Notes: generated by a model from the sequence alone, not told the origin. Positions 1 to 13,608 are shown, numbered from the stretch's first letter. The stretch: DNA of 64,000 bases from Stictocephala bisonia (GCA_035578905.1 JAQJVL010000057.1:1116001-1180000); one strand, 5' to 3'. Made by a program: numbers and translations.

Positions 1-139
1 AAATATATTCGGCACCATTACTTGGGTTTGAGGAGGCGTGTCTGATTGGATACGCCGAGGGTAGCGATGGGGTGTTGCTAGGATAAAGCCAGCCCAGGGA
101 CCAATCTGTCTAACTTAGCCTTACTATTCAATCATGGGT

Positions 140-330
140 GCCACCGTACGTGTATGGGTGGGCGAGTGGGTTAATGCCACCGTACGTGTATGGGTGGGCG
201 AGTGGGTTAATGCCACCGTACGTGTATGGGTGGGCGAGTGGGTTAATGCCACCGTACGTGTATGGGTGGGTAGGTGGATTAATGCCACCGTACGTATATG
301 GGTAGGCGAGTGGGTTAATGCCACCGTACG
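140..330 (+). repeat. 36-bp minisatellite, locus 1 (about 5 units)
   Basis: The unit begins GCCACCGTACGTGTATGGGT and recurs exactly every 36 bases (140, 176, 212 and so on), with a few substitutions in the last two units. It is G-rich on this strand. The same unit family, about 83% identical, appears in the opposite orientation at 38.8 kb and again at 45.4 kb. Short open frames run through it on both strands only because 36 is a multiple of three; I do not treat them as genes. Confidence 0.95.
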
Positions 331-444
331 TTAAAACAAATGTTGTTCCAACAATCTTCGAAGCGCCTGTGCTATTTGTGATACAATTCCCGCAATACAT
401 GTCTGTACCTGAATCACGGTTCAGCGCCGTCACATATTGTAAAT

Positions 445-600
445 ACGATCATACAAGAAAGAAACAAGTATCACATTCAATTAATAGTGAACTAAACGTG
501 TTTCTCCAGTTTTCCATGGGGATACAGGGCCAGCATCTTGTCAGTCCCTCCCTTTATTAGTCCAAGTCCTCAAGAATAAACGTAAATCAAATTGGTTAAT
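445..600 (-). mobile_element. MITE family copy F, partial
   Basis: Reverse-complemented, this stretch aligns with the complete MITE at 27305-27565. The matching core is the segment around GGGAGGGACTGACAAGATGC (reverse strand of about 535-555) and the preceding CTTGAGGA block. The terminal repeat at the 445 end is strongly decayed and the other end cannot be delimited. It lies 115 bases from the 36-bp minisatellite. Confidence 0.6.
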
Positions 601-604
601 TTAC

Positions 605-830
605 GGTCTATAAGAGTAGACTTACAGATTTTTCTAGACTGTGAAACTTTGTTATCTAAAAGAGCATAATGTATTCAATAGGAAAATATACAATTTAATA
701 TGAACACATAAATGAACACAGGTCATAGGAGAACACGATATTTCACTAATTTAGAGTCAATTACCGTACTTTGCGCCCTCTAAAAGTAGACTTACAGAAT
801 TTTCTAGTCAATGAAACTTTGATATCTAGG
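605..830 (+). repeat. Two diverged direct copies of a ~50-bp segment
   Basis: The segments at about 608-655 and 777-826 share GTAGACTTACAGA, a TTTTCTAG block and TGAAACTTTG followed by TATCTA. The spacing is about 168 bases. They are probably remnants of one old repeat; I recognise no family. Confidence 0.6.
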
Positions 831-1975
831 AAAACAAATTGTTTTAACAATTTAGTTTTAAAGGCTTTTCCCGACAAACTAGAAATTTGAAAATTGATTA
901 AGAGTTAATGTGTCTCAAACCCCCAGAAAATTGGAGATAATACAATCCCTGATCTTAAACAATTGTAATGTATGAAAAATATCAATTATGTAGCCTTGAA
1001 AACATAAGCATTTATTTATTTGATTTTCGATTTCTAAACCTGAAGTGTTATGTATCGGGGCCCAAAATCAGATTTTTAGAATGGTTTTCTCGTCACATTG
1101 AAATTAGTTTACCGGTTTTAAAAAAATACGAAATTGAACTTCCAAAAACAGACCTTTATGTAAGTGTTGTTAATGCGCGTTAGATTTTTTTTACGAATTT
1201 GGAACTCAAATTTAATATAGTTTAACAAAAAACAGAATTTTTAAAAATGTAACTATGTTTACTATTTACTATGGTTAGGTACGACTTATGATGACCGCCT
1301 TGATGTGTCAGCCATCACAAATACCGACTGTCAATAGCCTAATTACGGACAATATTGAACCGTTATAGGTTTGTATAACCCCCTTGATCTTTGTGGTAAC
1401 GTCAAGCCTTTAAAACGAGTTCACTATTTTTATTTTAGCAGAGTTTCAAATTAAATATCTTGTTTTATTCTTTAGTTAAATAATCGTGCTACACGTACAT
1501 GCTATATCAACTTATAGAAACTGTTGCCATAATATCGTACAACTGTTTTTGTGTATTATTATGGGCGCGTAGACTTGTTCTACACACATAAACGAACCCA
1601 GAGACTATTTCAGAAAATAGTTTATCCTGATTCCCTGGACTATACAGTAATCAGTTCGTTAGCAACATAAAAGTAGTAGTGTAATCCAGCTGCTTGTAGC
1701 CAGCGTGTTCGTGTGCCAGGAGGTGCTAACTTGTGAGCCCACTATTACCTCATTGAATGAGCGACTACTCAACGGTCATCATCTAGGCTATGTCGCCTGT
1801 CTTTAATCAACCTCGTCAATGTGCAAATGTGGTTTGGATCCCTTGTTAAACTGTAAGCATTCTTTCTCTTGTCACTAGGCTTACACGTGCAAGTCCTGGT
1901 TTGATGTTTGAACATGTATTTAATACAAACTTGCATTAAAAATAATTTGCAACGAACAAATCAGTCTCATGCTTG
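831..1975. other. Unique-looking AT-rich sequence, no gene seen
   Basis: A 71-codon open frame at 968-1183 has no recognisable domain. I see no RNA gene or clear mobile element here. The stretch leads into the first, divergent unit of the 92-bp satellite. Confidence 0.5.
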
Positions 1976-4900
1976 AAAATTTATATTTACGATTAATTAA
2001 GTGTCCTTTCAGGGGTAAAGTCGATGTCAGTTAGTAACATCTCTACATTGGTCGTGCATACTTATTGGAAATTCATATTTACGATTAATTAAGTGTCCTT
2101 TCTGAGGTAAAGTCGATGTCAGTTAGTAACATCACTACATTGGTCGTGCATACTTATTGGAAATTCATATTTACGATTAATTAAGTGTCCTTTCTGAGGT
2201 AAAGTCGATGTCAGTTAGTAACATCACTACATTGGTCGTGCAAACTTATTGGAAATTCATATTTACGATTAATTAAGTGTCCTTTCTGAGGTAAAGTCGA
2301 TGTCAGTTAGTAACATCACTACATTGGTCGTGCAAACTTATTGGAAATTCATATTTACGATTAATTAAGTGTCCTTTCTGAGGTAAAGTCGATGTCAGTT
2401 AGTAACATCACTACATTAGTCGTGCAAACTTATTGGAAATTCATATTTACGATTAATTAAGTGTCCTTTCTGAGGTAAAGTCGATGTCAGTTAGTAACAT
2501 CACTACATTAGTCGTGCAAACTTATTGGAAATTCATATTTACGATTAATTAAGTGTCCTTTCTGAGGTAAAGTCGATGTCAGTTAGTAACATCACTACAT
2601 TGGTCGTGCAAACTTATTGGAAATTCATATTTACGATTAATTAAGTGTCCTTTCTGAGGTAAAGTCGATGTCAGTTAGTAACATCACTACATTGGTCGTG
2701 AAAACTTATTGGAAATTCATATTTACGATTAATTAAGTGTCCTTTCTGAGGTAAAGTCGATGTCAGTTAGTAACATCACTACATTGGTCGTGCATACTTA
2801 TTGGAAATTCATATTTACGATTAATTAAGTGTCCTTTCTGAGGTAAAGTCGATGTCAGTTAGTAACATCACTACATTAGTCGTGCAAACTTATTGGAAAT
2901 TCATATTTACGATTAATTAAGTGTCCTTTCTGAGGTAAAGTCGATGTCAGTTAGTAACATCACTACATTGGTCGTGTAAACTTATTGGAAATTCATATTT
3001 ACGATTAATTAAGTGTCCTTTCTGAGGTAAAGTCGATGTCAGTTAGTAACACCACTACATTGGTCGTGTAAACTTATTGGAAATTCATATTTACGATTAA
3101 TTAAGTGTCCTTTCTGAGGTAAAGTCGATGTCAGTTAGTAACATCACTACATTGGTCGTGTAAACTTATTGGAAATTCATATTTACGATTAATTAAGTGT
3201 CCTTTCTGAGGTAAAGTCGAAGTCAGTTAGTAACATCACTACATTAGTCGTGCAAACTTATTGGAAATTCATATTTACGATTAATTAAGTGTCCTTTCTG
3301 AGGTAAAGTCGATGTCAGTTAGTAACATCACTACATTGGTCGTGCATACTTATTGGAAATTCATATTTACGATTAATTAAGTGTCCTTTCTGAGGTAAAG
3401 TCGATGTCAGTTAGTAACATCACTACATTAGTCGTGCAAACTTATTGGAAATTCATATTTACGATTAATTAAGTGTCCTTTCTGAGGTAAAGTCGATGTC
3501 AGTTAGTAACATCACTACATTGGTCGTGAAAACTTATTGGAAATTCATATTTACGATTAATTAAGTGTCCTTTCTGAGGTAAAGTCGATGTCAGTTAGTA
3601 ACATCACTACATTGGTCGTGCATACTTATTGGAAATTCATATTTACGATTAATTAAGTGTCCTTTCTGAGGTAAAGTCGATGTCAGTTAGTAACATCACT
3701 ACATTAGTCGTGCAAACTTATTGGAAATTCATATTTACGATTAATTAAGTGTCCTTTCTGAGGTAAAGTCGATGTCAGTTAGTAACATCACTACATTGGT
3801 CGTGCATACTTATTGGAAATTCATATTTACGATTAATTAAGTGTCCTTTCTGAGGTAAAGTCGATGTCAGTTAGTAACATCACTACATTAGTCGTGCAAA
3901 CTTATTGGAAATTCATATTTACGATTAATTAAGTGTCCTTTCTGAGGTAAAGTCGATGTCAGTTAGTAACATCACTACATTAGTCGTGCAAACTTATTGG
4001 AAATTCATATTTACGATTAATTAAGTGTCCTTTCTGAGGTAAAGTCGATGTCAGTTAGTAACATCACTACATTAGTCGTGCAAACTTATTGGAAATTCAT
4101 ATTTACGATTAATTAAGTGTCCTTTCTGAGGTAAAGTCGATGTCAGTTAGTAACATCACTACATTAGTCGTGCAAACTTATTGGAAATTCATATTTACGA
4201 TTAATTAAGTGTCCTTTCTGAGGTAAAGTCGATGTCAGTTAGTAACATCACTACATTAGTCGTGCAAACTTATTGGAAATTCATATTTACGATTAATTAA
4301 GTGTCCTTTCTGAGGTAAAGTCGATGTCAGTTAGTAACATCACTACATTGGTCGTGCAAACTTATTGGAAATTCATATTTACGATTAATTAAGTGTCCTT
4401 TCTGAGGTAAAGTCGATGTCAGTTAGTAACATCACTACATTGGTCGTGCAAACTTATTGGAAATTCATATTTACGATTAATTAAGTGTCCTTTCTGAGGT
4501 AAAGTCGATGTCAGTTAGTAACATCACTACATTGGTCGTGCAAACTTATTGGAAATTCATATTTACGATTAATTAAGTGTCCTTTCTGAGGTAAAGTCGA
4601 TGTCAGTTAGTAACATCACTACATTGGTCGTGCAAACTTATTGGAAATTCATATTTACGATTAATTAAGTGTCCCTTTCTGAGGTAAAGTCGATGTCAGT
4701 TAGTAACATCACTACATTAGGTCGTGCAAACTTATTGGAAATTCATATTTACGATTAATTAAGTGTCCTTTCTGAGGTAAAGTCGATGTCAGTTAGTAAC
4801 ATCACTACATTGGTCGTGCAAACTTATTGGAAATTCATATTTACGATTAATTAAGTGTCCTTTCTGAGGTAAAGTCGATGTCAGTTAGTAACATCACTAC

Positions 4901-7900
4901 ATTGGTCGTGCATACTTATTGGAAATTCATATTTACGATTAATTAAGTGTCCTTTCTGAGGTAAAGTCGATGTCAGTTAGTAACATCACTACATTAGGTC
5001 GTGCAAACTTATTGGAAATTCATATTTACGATTAATTAAGTGTCCTTTCTGAGGTAAAGTCGATGTCAGTTAGTAACATCACTACATTGGTCGTGCATAC
5101 TTATTGGAAATTCATATTTACGATTAATTAAGTGTCCTTTCTGAGGTAAAGTCGATGTCAGTTAGTAACATCACTACATTAGTCGTGCAAACTTATTGGA
5201 AATTCATATTTACGATTAATTAAGTGTCCTTTCTGAGGTAAAGTCGATGTCAGTTAGTAACATCTCTACATTAGTCGTGCAAACTTATTGGAAATTCATA
5301 TTTACGATTAATTAAGTGTCCTTTCTGAGGTAAAGTCGATGTCAGTTAGTAACATCACTACATTAGTCGTGCAAACTTATTGGAAATTCATATTTACGAT
5401 TAATTAAGTGTCCTTTCTGAGGTAAAGTCGATGTCAGTTAGTAACATCTCTACATTAGTCGTGCAAACTTATTGGAAATTCATATTTACGATTAATTAAG
5501 TGTCCTTTCTGAGGTAAAGTCGATGTCAGTTAGTAACATCACTACATTAGTCGTGCAAACTTATTGGAAATTCATATTTACGATTAATTAAGTGTCCTTT
5601 CTGAGGTAAAGTCGATGTCAGTTAGTAACATCACTACATTAGTCGTGCAAACTTATTGGAAATTCATATTTACGATTAATTAAGTGTCCTTTCTGAGGTA
5701 AAGTCGATGTCAGTTAGTAACATCACTACATTGGTCGTGCATACTTATTGGAAATTCATATTTACGATTAATTAAGTGTCCTTTCTGAGGTAAAGTCGAT
5801 GTCAGTTAGTAACATCACTACATTAGGTCGTGCAAACTTATTGGAAATTCATATTTACGATTAATTAAGTGTCCTTTCTGAGGTAAAGTCGATGTCAGTT
5901 AGTAACATCACTACATTGGTCGTGCATACTTATTGGAAAATTCATAATTTACGATTATTAAGTGTCCCTTTCTGAGGTAAAGTCGATGTCAGTTAGTAAC
6001 ATCACTACAATAGGTCGTGCCAAACTTATTGGAAATTCATAATTTACGATTAATTAAGTGTCCCTTTCTGAGGGTAAAGGTCGATGTCAGTTAGTAACAT
6101 CAACTACATTGGTCCCGTGCAAACTATTGGAAATTCATATTTACGATTTACTTAGCGGGTAAAGTGTCCCTTTCTGAGGTAAAGTCGATGTCAGTTAGTA
6201 ACATCAATACATTGGTCGTGCAAACTTATTGGAAATTCATATTTACGATTAATTAAGTGTCCTTTCTGAGGTTAAAGTCGATGTCAGTTAGGTAACATCA
6301 CTACATTAGTCGTGCAAACTTATTGGAAATTCATATTTACGATTATTAAGTGTCCTTTCTGAGGTAAAGTCGATGTCAGTTAGTAACATCACTACATTGG
6401 TCGTGCAAACTTATTGGAAATTCATATTTACGATTAATTAAGTGTCCTTTCTGAGGTAAAGTCGATGTCAGTTAGTAACATCTCTACATTGGTCGTGCAT
6501 ACTTATTGGAAATTCATATTTACGATTAATTAATCGTCCTTTCTGAGGTAAAGTCGATGTCAGTTAGTAACATCACTACATTAGTCGTGCAAACTTATTG
6601 GAAATTCATATTTACGATTAATTAAGTGTCCTTTCTGAGGTAAAGTCGATGTCAGTTAGTAACATCTCTACATTAGTCGTGCAAACTTATTGGAAATTCA
6701 TATTTACGATTAATTAAGTGTCCTTTCTGAGGTAAAGTCGATGTCAGTTAGTAACATCACTACATTAGTCGTGCAAACTTATTGGAAATTCATATTTACG
6801 ATTAATTAAGTGTCCTTTCTGAGGGTAAAGTCGATGTCAGTTAGTAACATCTCTACATTAGTCGTGCAAACTTATTGGAAATTCATATTTACGATTAATT
6901 AAGTGTCCTTTCTGAGGTAAAGTCGATGTCAGTTAGTAACATCACTACATTAGTCGTGCAAACTTATTGGAAATTCATATTTACGATTAATTAAGTGTCC
7001 TTTCTGAGGTAAAGTCGATGTCAGTTAGTAACATCTCTACATTAGTCGTGCAAACTTATTGGAAATTCATATTTACGATTAATTAAGTGTCCTTTCTGAG
7101 GTAAAGTCGATGTCAGTTAGTAACATCACTACATTAGTCGTGCAAACTTATTGGAAATTCATATTTACGATTAATTAAGTGTCCTTTCTGAGGTAAAGTC
7201 GATGTCAGTTAGTAACATCACTACATTAGTCGTGCATACTTATTGGAAATTCATATTTACGATTAATTAAGTGTCCTTTCTGAGGTAAAGTCGATGTCAG
7301 TTAGTAACATCACTACATTAGTCGTGCAAACTTATTGGAAATTCATATTTACGATTAATTAAGTGTCCTTTCTGAGGTAAAGTCGATGTCAGTTAGTAAC
7401 ATCACTACATTGGTCGTGAAAACTTATTGGAAATTCATATTTACGATTAATTAAGTGTCCTTTCTGAGGTAAAGTCGATGTCAGTTAGTAACATCACTAC
7501 ATTGGTCGTGCATACTTATTGGAAATTCATATTTACGATTAATTAAGTGTCCTTTCTGAGGTAAAGTCGATGTCAGTTAGTAACATCACTACATTAGTCG
7601 TGCAAACTTATTGGAAATTCATATTTACGATTAATTAAGTGTCCTTTCTGAGGTAAAGTCGATGTCAGTTAGTAACATCACTACATTGGTCGTGCATACT
7701 TATTGGAAATTCATATTTACGATTAATTAAGTGTCCTTTCTGAGGTAAAGTCGATGTCAGTTAGTAACATCACTACATTAGTCGTGCAAACTTATTGGAA
7801 ATTCATATTTACGATTAATTAAGTGTCCATTCTGAGGTTAAAGTCGATGTCAGTTAGTAACATCTCTACATTAGTCGTGCAAACTTATTGGAAATTCATA

Positions 7901-10900
7901 TTTACGATTAATTAACTGTCCTTTCTGAGGTAAAGTCGATGTCAGTTAGTAACATCACTACATTAGTCGTGCAAACTTATTGGAAATTCATATTTACGAT
8001 TAATTAAGTGTCCTTTCTGAGGTAAAGTCGATGTCAGTTAGTAACATCACTACATTAGTCGTGCAAACTTATTGGAAATTCATATTTACGATTAATTAAG
8101 TGTCCTTTCTGAGGTAAAGTCGATGTCAGTTAGTAACATCACTACATTAGTCGTGCAAACTTATTGGAAATTCATATTTACGATTAATTAAGTGTCCTTT
8201 CTGAGGTAAAGTCGATGTCAGTTAGTAACATCACTACATTGGTCGTGCAAACTTATTGGAAATTCATATTTACGATTAATTAAGTGTCCTTTCTGAGGTA
8301 AAGTCGATGTCAGTTAGTAACATCACTACATTGGTCGTGCAAACTTATTGGAAATTCATATTTACGATTAATTAAGTGTCCTTTCTGAGGTAAAGTCGAT
8401 GTCAGTTAGTAACATCACTACATTAGTCGTGCAAACTTATTGGAAATTCATATTTACGATTAATTAAGTGTCCTTTCTGAGGTAAAGTCGATGTCAGTTA
8501 GTAACATCACTACATTGGTCGTGCATACTTATTGGAAATTCATATTTACGATTAATTAAGTGTCCTTTCTGAGGTAAAGTCGATGTCAGTTAGTAAACAT
8601 CACTACATTAGTCGTGCAAACTTATTGGAAAATTCATATTTACGATTAATTAAGTGTCCTTTCTGAGGTAAAGTCGATGTCAGTTAGTAACATCACTACA
8701 TTGGTCGTGAAAACTTATTGGAAATTCATATTTACGATTAATTAAGTGTCCTTTCTGAGGTAAAGTCGATGTCAGTTAGTAACATCACTACATTGGTCGT
8801 GCATACTTATTGGAAATTCATATTTACGATTAATTAAGTGTCCTTTCTGAGGTAAAGTCGATGTCAGTTAGTAACATCACTACATAGTCGTGCAAAACTT
8901 ATTGGAAATTCATATTTACGATTAATTAAGTGTCCTTTCTGAGGTAAAGTCGATGTCAGTTAGTAACATCACTACATTGGTCGTGCATACTTATTGGAAA
9001 TTCATATTTACGATTAATTAAGTGTCCTTTCTGAGGTAAAGTCGATGTCAGTTAGTAACATCACTACATTAGTCGTGCAAACTTATTGGAAATTCATATT
9101 TACGATTAATTAAGTGTCCTTTCTGAGGTAAAGTCGATGTCAGTTAGTAACATCTCTACATTAGTCGTGCAAACTTATTGGAAATTCATATTTACGATTA
9201 ATTAAGTGTCCTTTCTGAGGTAAAGTCGATGTCAGTTAGTAACATCACTACATTAGTCGTGCAAACTTATTGGAAATTCATATTTACGATTAATTAAGTG
9301 TCCTTTCTGAGGTAAAGTCGATGTCAGTTAGTAACATCTCTACATTAGTCGTGCAAACTTATTGGAAATTCATATTTACGATTAATTAAGTGTCCTTTCT
9401 GAGGTAAAGTCGATGTCAGTTAGTAACATCACTACATTAGTCGTGCAAACTTATTGGAAATTCATATTTACGATTAATTAAGTGTCCTTTCTGAGGTAAA
9501 GTCGATGTCAGTTAGTAACATCACTACATTAGTCGTGCATACTTATTGGAAATTCATATTTACGATTAATTAAGTGTCCTTTCTGAGGTAAAGTCGATGT
9601 CAGTTAGTAACATCACTACATTAGTCGTGCAAAACTTATTGGAAATTCATATTTACGATTAATTAAGTGTCCTTTCTGAGGTAAAGTCGATGTCAGTTAG
9701 TAACATCACTACATTGGTCGTGAAAACTTATTGGAAATTCATATTTACGATTAATTAAGTGTCCTTTCTGAGGTAAAGTCGATGTCAGTTAGTAACATCA
9801 CTACATTGGTCGTGCATACTTATTGGAAATTCATATTTACGATTAATTAAGTGTCCTTTCTGAGGTAAAGTCGATGTCAGTTAGTAACATCACTACATTA
9901 GTCGTGCAAACTTATTGGAAATTCATATTTACGATTAATTAAGTGTCCTTTCTGAGGTAAAGTCGATGTCAGTTAGTAACATCACTACATTGGTCGTGCA
10001 TACTTATTGGAAATTCATATTTACGATTAATTAAGTGTCCTTTCTGAGGTAAAGTCGATGTCAGTTAGTAACATCACTACATTAGTCGTGCAAACTTATT
10101 GGAAATTCATATTTACGATTAATTAAGTGTCCATTCTGAGGTAAAGTCGATGTCAGTTAGTAACATCTCTACATTAGTCGTGCAAACTTATTGGAAATTC
10201 ATATTTACGATTAATTAACTGTCCTTTCTGAGGTAAAGTCGATGTCAGTTAGTAACATCACTACATTAGTCGTGCAAACTTATTGGAAATTCATATTTAC
10301 GATTAATTAAGTGTCCTTTCTGAGGTAAAGTCGATGTCAGTTAGTAACATCACTACATTAGTCGTGCAAACTTATTGGAAATTCATATTTACGATTAATT
10401 AAGTGTCCTTTCTGAGGTAAAGTCGATGTCAGTTAGTAACATCACTACATTGGTCGTGTAAACTTATTGGAAATTCATATTTACGATTAATTAAGTGTCC
10501 TTTCTGAGGTAAAGTCGATGTCAGTTAGTAACATCACTACATTGGTCGTGTAAACTTATTGGAAATTCATATTTACGATTAATTAAGTGTCCTTTCTGAG
10601 GTAAAGTCGATGTCAGTTAGTAACATCACTACATTAGTCGTGCAAACTTATTGGAAATTCATATTTACGATTAATTAAGTGTCCTTTCTGAGGTAAAGTC
10701 GATGTCAGTTAGTAACATCACTACATTGGTCGTGCATACTTATTGGAAATTCATATTTACGATTAATTAAGTGTCCTTTCTGAGGTAAAGTCGATGTCAG
10801 TTAGTAACATCACTACATTAGTCGTGCAAACTTATTGGAAATTCATATTTACGATTAATTAAGTGTCCTTTCTGAGGTAAAGTCGATGTCAGTTAGTAAC

Positions 10901-12779
10901 ATCATTACATTGGTCGTGAAAACTTATTGGAAATTCATATTTACGATTAATTAAGTGTCCTTTCTGAGGTAAAGTCGATGTCAGTTAGTAACATCACTAC
11001 ATTGGTCGTGCATACTTATTGGAAATTCATATTTACGATTAATTAAGTGTCCTTTCTGAGGTAAAGTCGATGTCAGTTAGTAACATCACTACATTAGTCG
11101 TGCAAACTTATTGGAAATTCATATTTACGATTAATTAAGTGTCCTTTCTGAGGTAAAGTCGATGTCAGTTAGTAACATCACTACATTGGTCGTGCATACT
11201 TATTGGAAATTCATATTTACGATTAATTAAGTGTCCTTTCTGAGGTAAAGTCGATGTCAGTTAGTAACATCACTACATTAGTCGTGCAAACTTATTGGAA
11301 ATTCATATTTACGATTAATTAAGTGTCCTTTCTGAGGTAAAGTCGATGTCAGTTAGTAACATCTCTACATTAGTCGTGCAAATTTATTGGAAATTCATAT
11401 TTACGATTAATTAAGTGTCCTTTCTGAGGTAAAGTCGATGTCAGTTAGTAACATCACTACATTAGTCGTGCAAACTTATTGGAAATTCATATTTACGATT
11501 AATTAAGTGTCCTTTCTGAGGTAAAGTCGATGTCAGTTAGTAACATCTCTACATTAGTCGTGCAAACTTATTGGAAATTCATATTTACGATTAATTAAGT
11601 GTCCTTTCTGAGGTAAAGTCGATGTCAGTTAGTAACATCACTACATTAGTCGTGCAAACTTATTGGAAATTCATATTTACGATTAATTAAGTGTCCTTTC
11701 TGAGGTAAAGTCGATGTCAGTTAGTAACATCACTACATTGGTCGTGCAAACTTATTGGAAATTCATATTTACGATTAATTAAGTGTCCTTTCTGAGGTAA
11801 AGTCGATGTCAGTTAGTAACATCACTACATTGGTCGTGCAAACTTATTGGAAATTCATATTTACGATTAATTAAGTGTCCTTTCTGAGGTAAAGTCGATG
11901 TCAGTTAGTAACATCACTACATTGGTCGTGCAAACTTATTGGAAATTCATATTTACGATTAATTAAGTGTCCTTTCTGAGGTAAAGTCGATGTCAGTTAG
12001 TAACATCACTACATTGGTCGTGCAAACTTATTGGAAATTCATATTTACGATTAATTAAGTGTCCTTTCTGAGGTAAAGTCGATGTCAGTTAGTAACATCA
12101 CTACATTGGTCGTGCAAACTTATTGGAAATTCATATTTACGATTAATTAAGTGTCCTTTCTGAGGTAAAGTCGATGTCAGTTAGTAACATCACTACATTA
12201 GTCGTGCAAACTTATTGGAAATTCATATTTACGATTAATTAAGTGTCCTTTCTGAGGTAAAGTCGATGTCAGTTAGTAACATCACTACATTGGTCGTGCA
12301 AACTTATTGGAAATTCATATTTACGATTAATTAAGTGTCCTTTCTGAGGTAAAGTCGATGTCAGTTAGTAACATCACTACATTAGTCGTGCAAACTTATT
12401 GGAAATTCATATTTACGATTAATTAAGTGTCCTTTCTGAGGTAAAGTCGATGTCAGTTAGTAACATCACTACATTGGTCGTGAAAACTTATTGGAAATTC
12501 ATATTTACGATTAATTAAGTGTCCTTTCTGAGGTAAAGTCGATGTCAGTTAGTAACATCACTACATTGGTCGTGCATACTTATTGGAAATTCATATTTAC
12601 GATTAATTAAGTGTCCTTTCTGAGGTAAAGTCGATGTCAGTTAGTAACATCTCTACATTAGTCGTGCAAACTTATTGGAAATTCATATTTACGATTAATT
12701 AAGTGTCCTTTCTGAGGTAAAGTCGATGTCAGTTAGTAACATCACTACATTGGTCGTGCAAACTTATTGGAAATTCATA
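1976..12779 (+). repeat. 92-bp satellite array, about 117 units
   Basis: The unit contains TTACGATTAATTAAGTGTCC, CTTTCTGAGGTAAAGTCGAT, GTCAGTTAGTAACATCACTA and a variable CATTGGTCGTGCAAAC segment. It recurs every 92 bases for 10.8 kb. Most units differ only at a few diagnostic sites: CATCAC or CATCTC, ATTGG or ATTAG, and GTG followed by CAAAC, CATAC, AAAAC or TAAAC. Variant order is partly periodic: two rare markers, GTGTCCATTC and TTAACTGTCC, occur together near 7.83-7.92 kb and again near 10.13-10.22 kb, about 2.3 kb (25 units) apart. The stretch 5930-6350 is unusually rich in one-base indels. The first unit is the most divergent and the array ends abruptly inside a unit at 12779. The unit resembles the 3' domain of the SINE-like elements at 13945, 15489, 31201 and 36803. 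Confidence 0.98.
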
Positions 12780-12847
12780 ATCGTCAAAAATTGCCCAACA
12801 TTTCTACAACTATCTCTTATCTGATAATAACTACGAGGAGAGCCGCC

Positions 12848-12892
12848 GGCCGCGCGGTCCAAGACGAGATAGCGCAGGTTCGAATCCTGACC
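12848..12892 (+). other. tRNA-like head fragment (B-box), probable SINE remnant
   Basis: GGTTCGAATCC at 12877-12887 is a perfect RNA polymerase III B-box. It is preceded by GGCCGCGCGGTCCAAG, which resembles the D-arm and A-box region of Leu/Ser-type tRNAs. No acceptor stem or complete cloverleaf can be closed, so I read it as the head of a decayed tRNA-derived SINE. It sits 70 bases beyond the satellite edge. Confidence 0.5.
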
Positions 12893-13573
12893 TTGACCGA
12901 TAGTTTTATCAGTAACATTCACCTTGTACTGCACTAACTTTCCCTCTTAATCTGTCTGATTAAGTTCCCCGCACAGATCAATATGGGGAATAGTAAGATT
13001 AAAGAGGATACCGGCCTCTTTAAAAAAATTTGCTCGAGAATTTTTGTTAAAATGTTACATCAGGGATATAAGCTCTCCAAATATCACTCGTCCAAGAAAC
13101 AAAGAAACCCAAGTGAGAACAAGTTGGGATTGCACTAATCAACTGAGCGATACAGACCGACGCCGTGCCACGAACTTTGATAACTTCTTTTCAATAACTT
13201 TCTTGTTTTATAACTTATTCTTTTCAATCTCCGGCTTTCCGCAATCTGTGAGAGGAACGGTGATTTTAAACCTTTCGCCGCAGGTTCCAAAGTAGGTTTT
13301 AACGTGGCTGGATTCAATGAGGTTATTTAATTTGGAATCTTACGCGAAGAAGGTTTGGAAGATACTGTTTCGAATAAGAATTTCTTCTCTTAAATGACAT
13401 TACATAATACGATAGCGTATTTTTGTTATTTCTTGTGTTATTGCAATAATAATACCAAATAAGGGAGTACAATATGTATCAGTAATTTATATCTTCTATC
13501 TTTATAGGTCTAGTTATTGCTTTTAATCTTTATAAGTAATTTTTCAACGTAAAATTGTGGAATTCGTTTAAAC

Positions 13574-13608
13574 TTAGGGATAACTAATTCTTTATTAGTT
13601 ATCCCTAA
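13574..13608. repeat. Perfect 15-bp inverted repeat, 5-base loop
   Basis: TTAGGGATAACTAAT is followed by TCTTT and then the exact reverse complement ATTAGTTATCCCTAA. The surroundings are AT-rich. There is no adjacent gene for which it could serve as a 3' end signal. Confidence 0.9.

Noticed and set aside
1976..12779. CRISPR array
   Set aside because: Repeats are contiguous 92-bp units with no unique spacers, and the surroundings are eukaryotic mobile elements.
12848..12892. Functional tRNA gene
   Set aside because: The B-box is good, but no acceptor stem or anticodon arm can be closed; better read as a SINE head.
13574..13608. Homing-endonuclease (I-SceI-type) site
   Set aside because: TAGGGATAAC matches only part of such a site and no endonuclease or intron is present.
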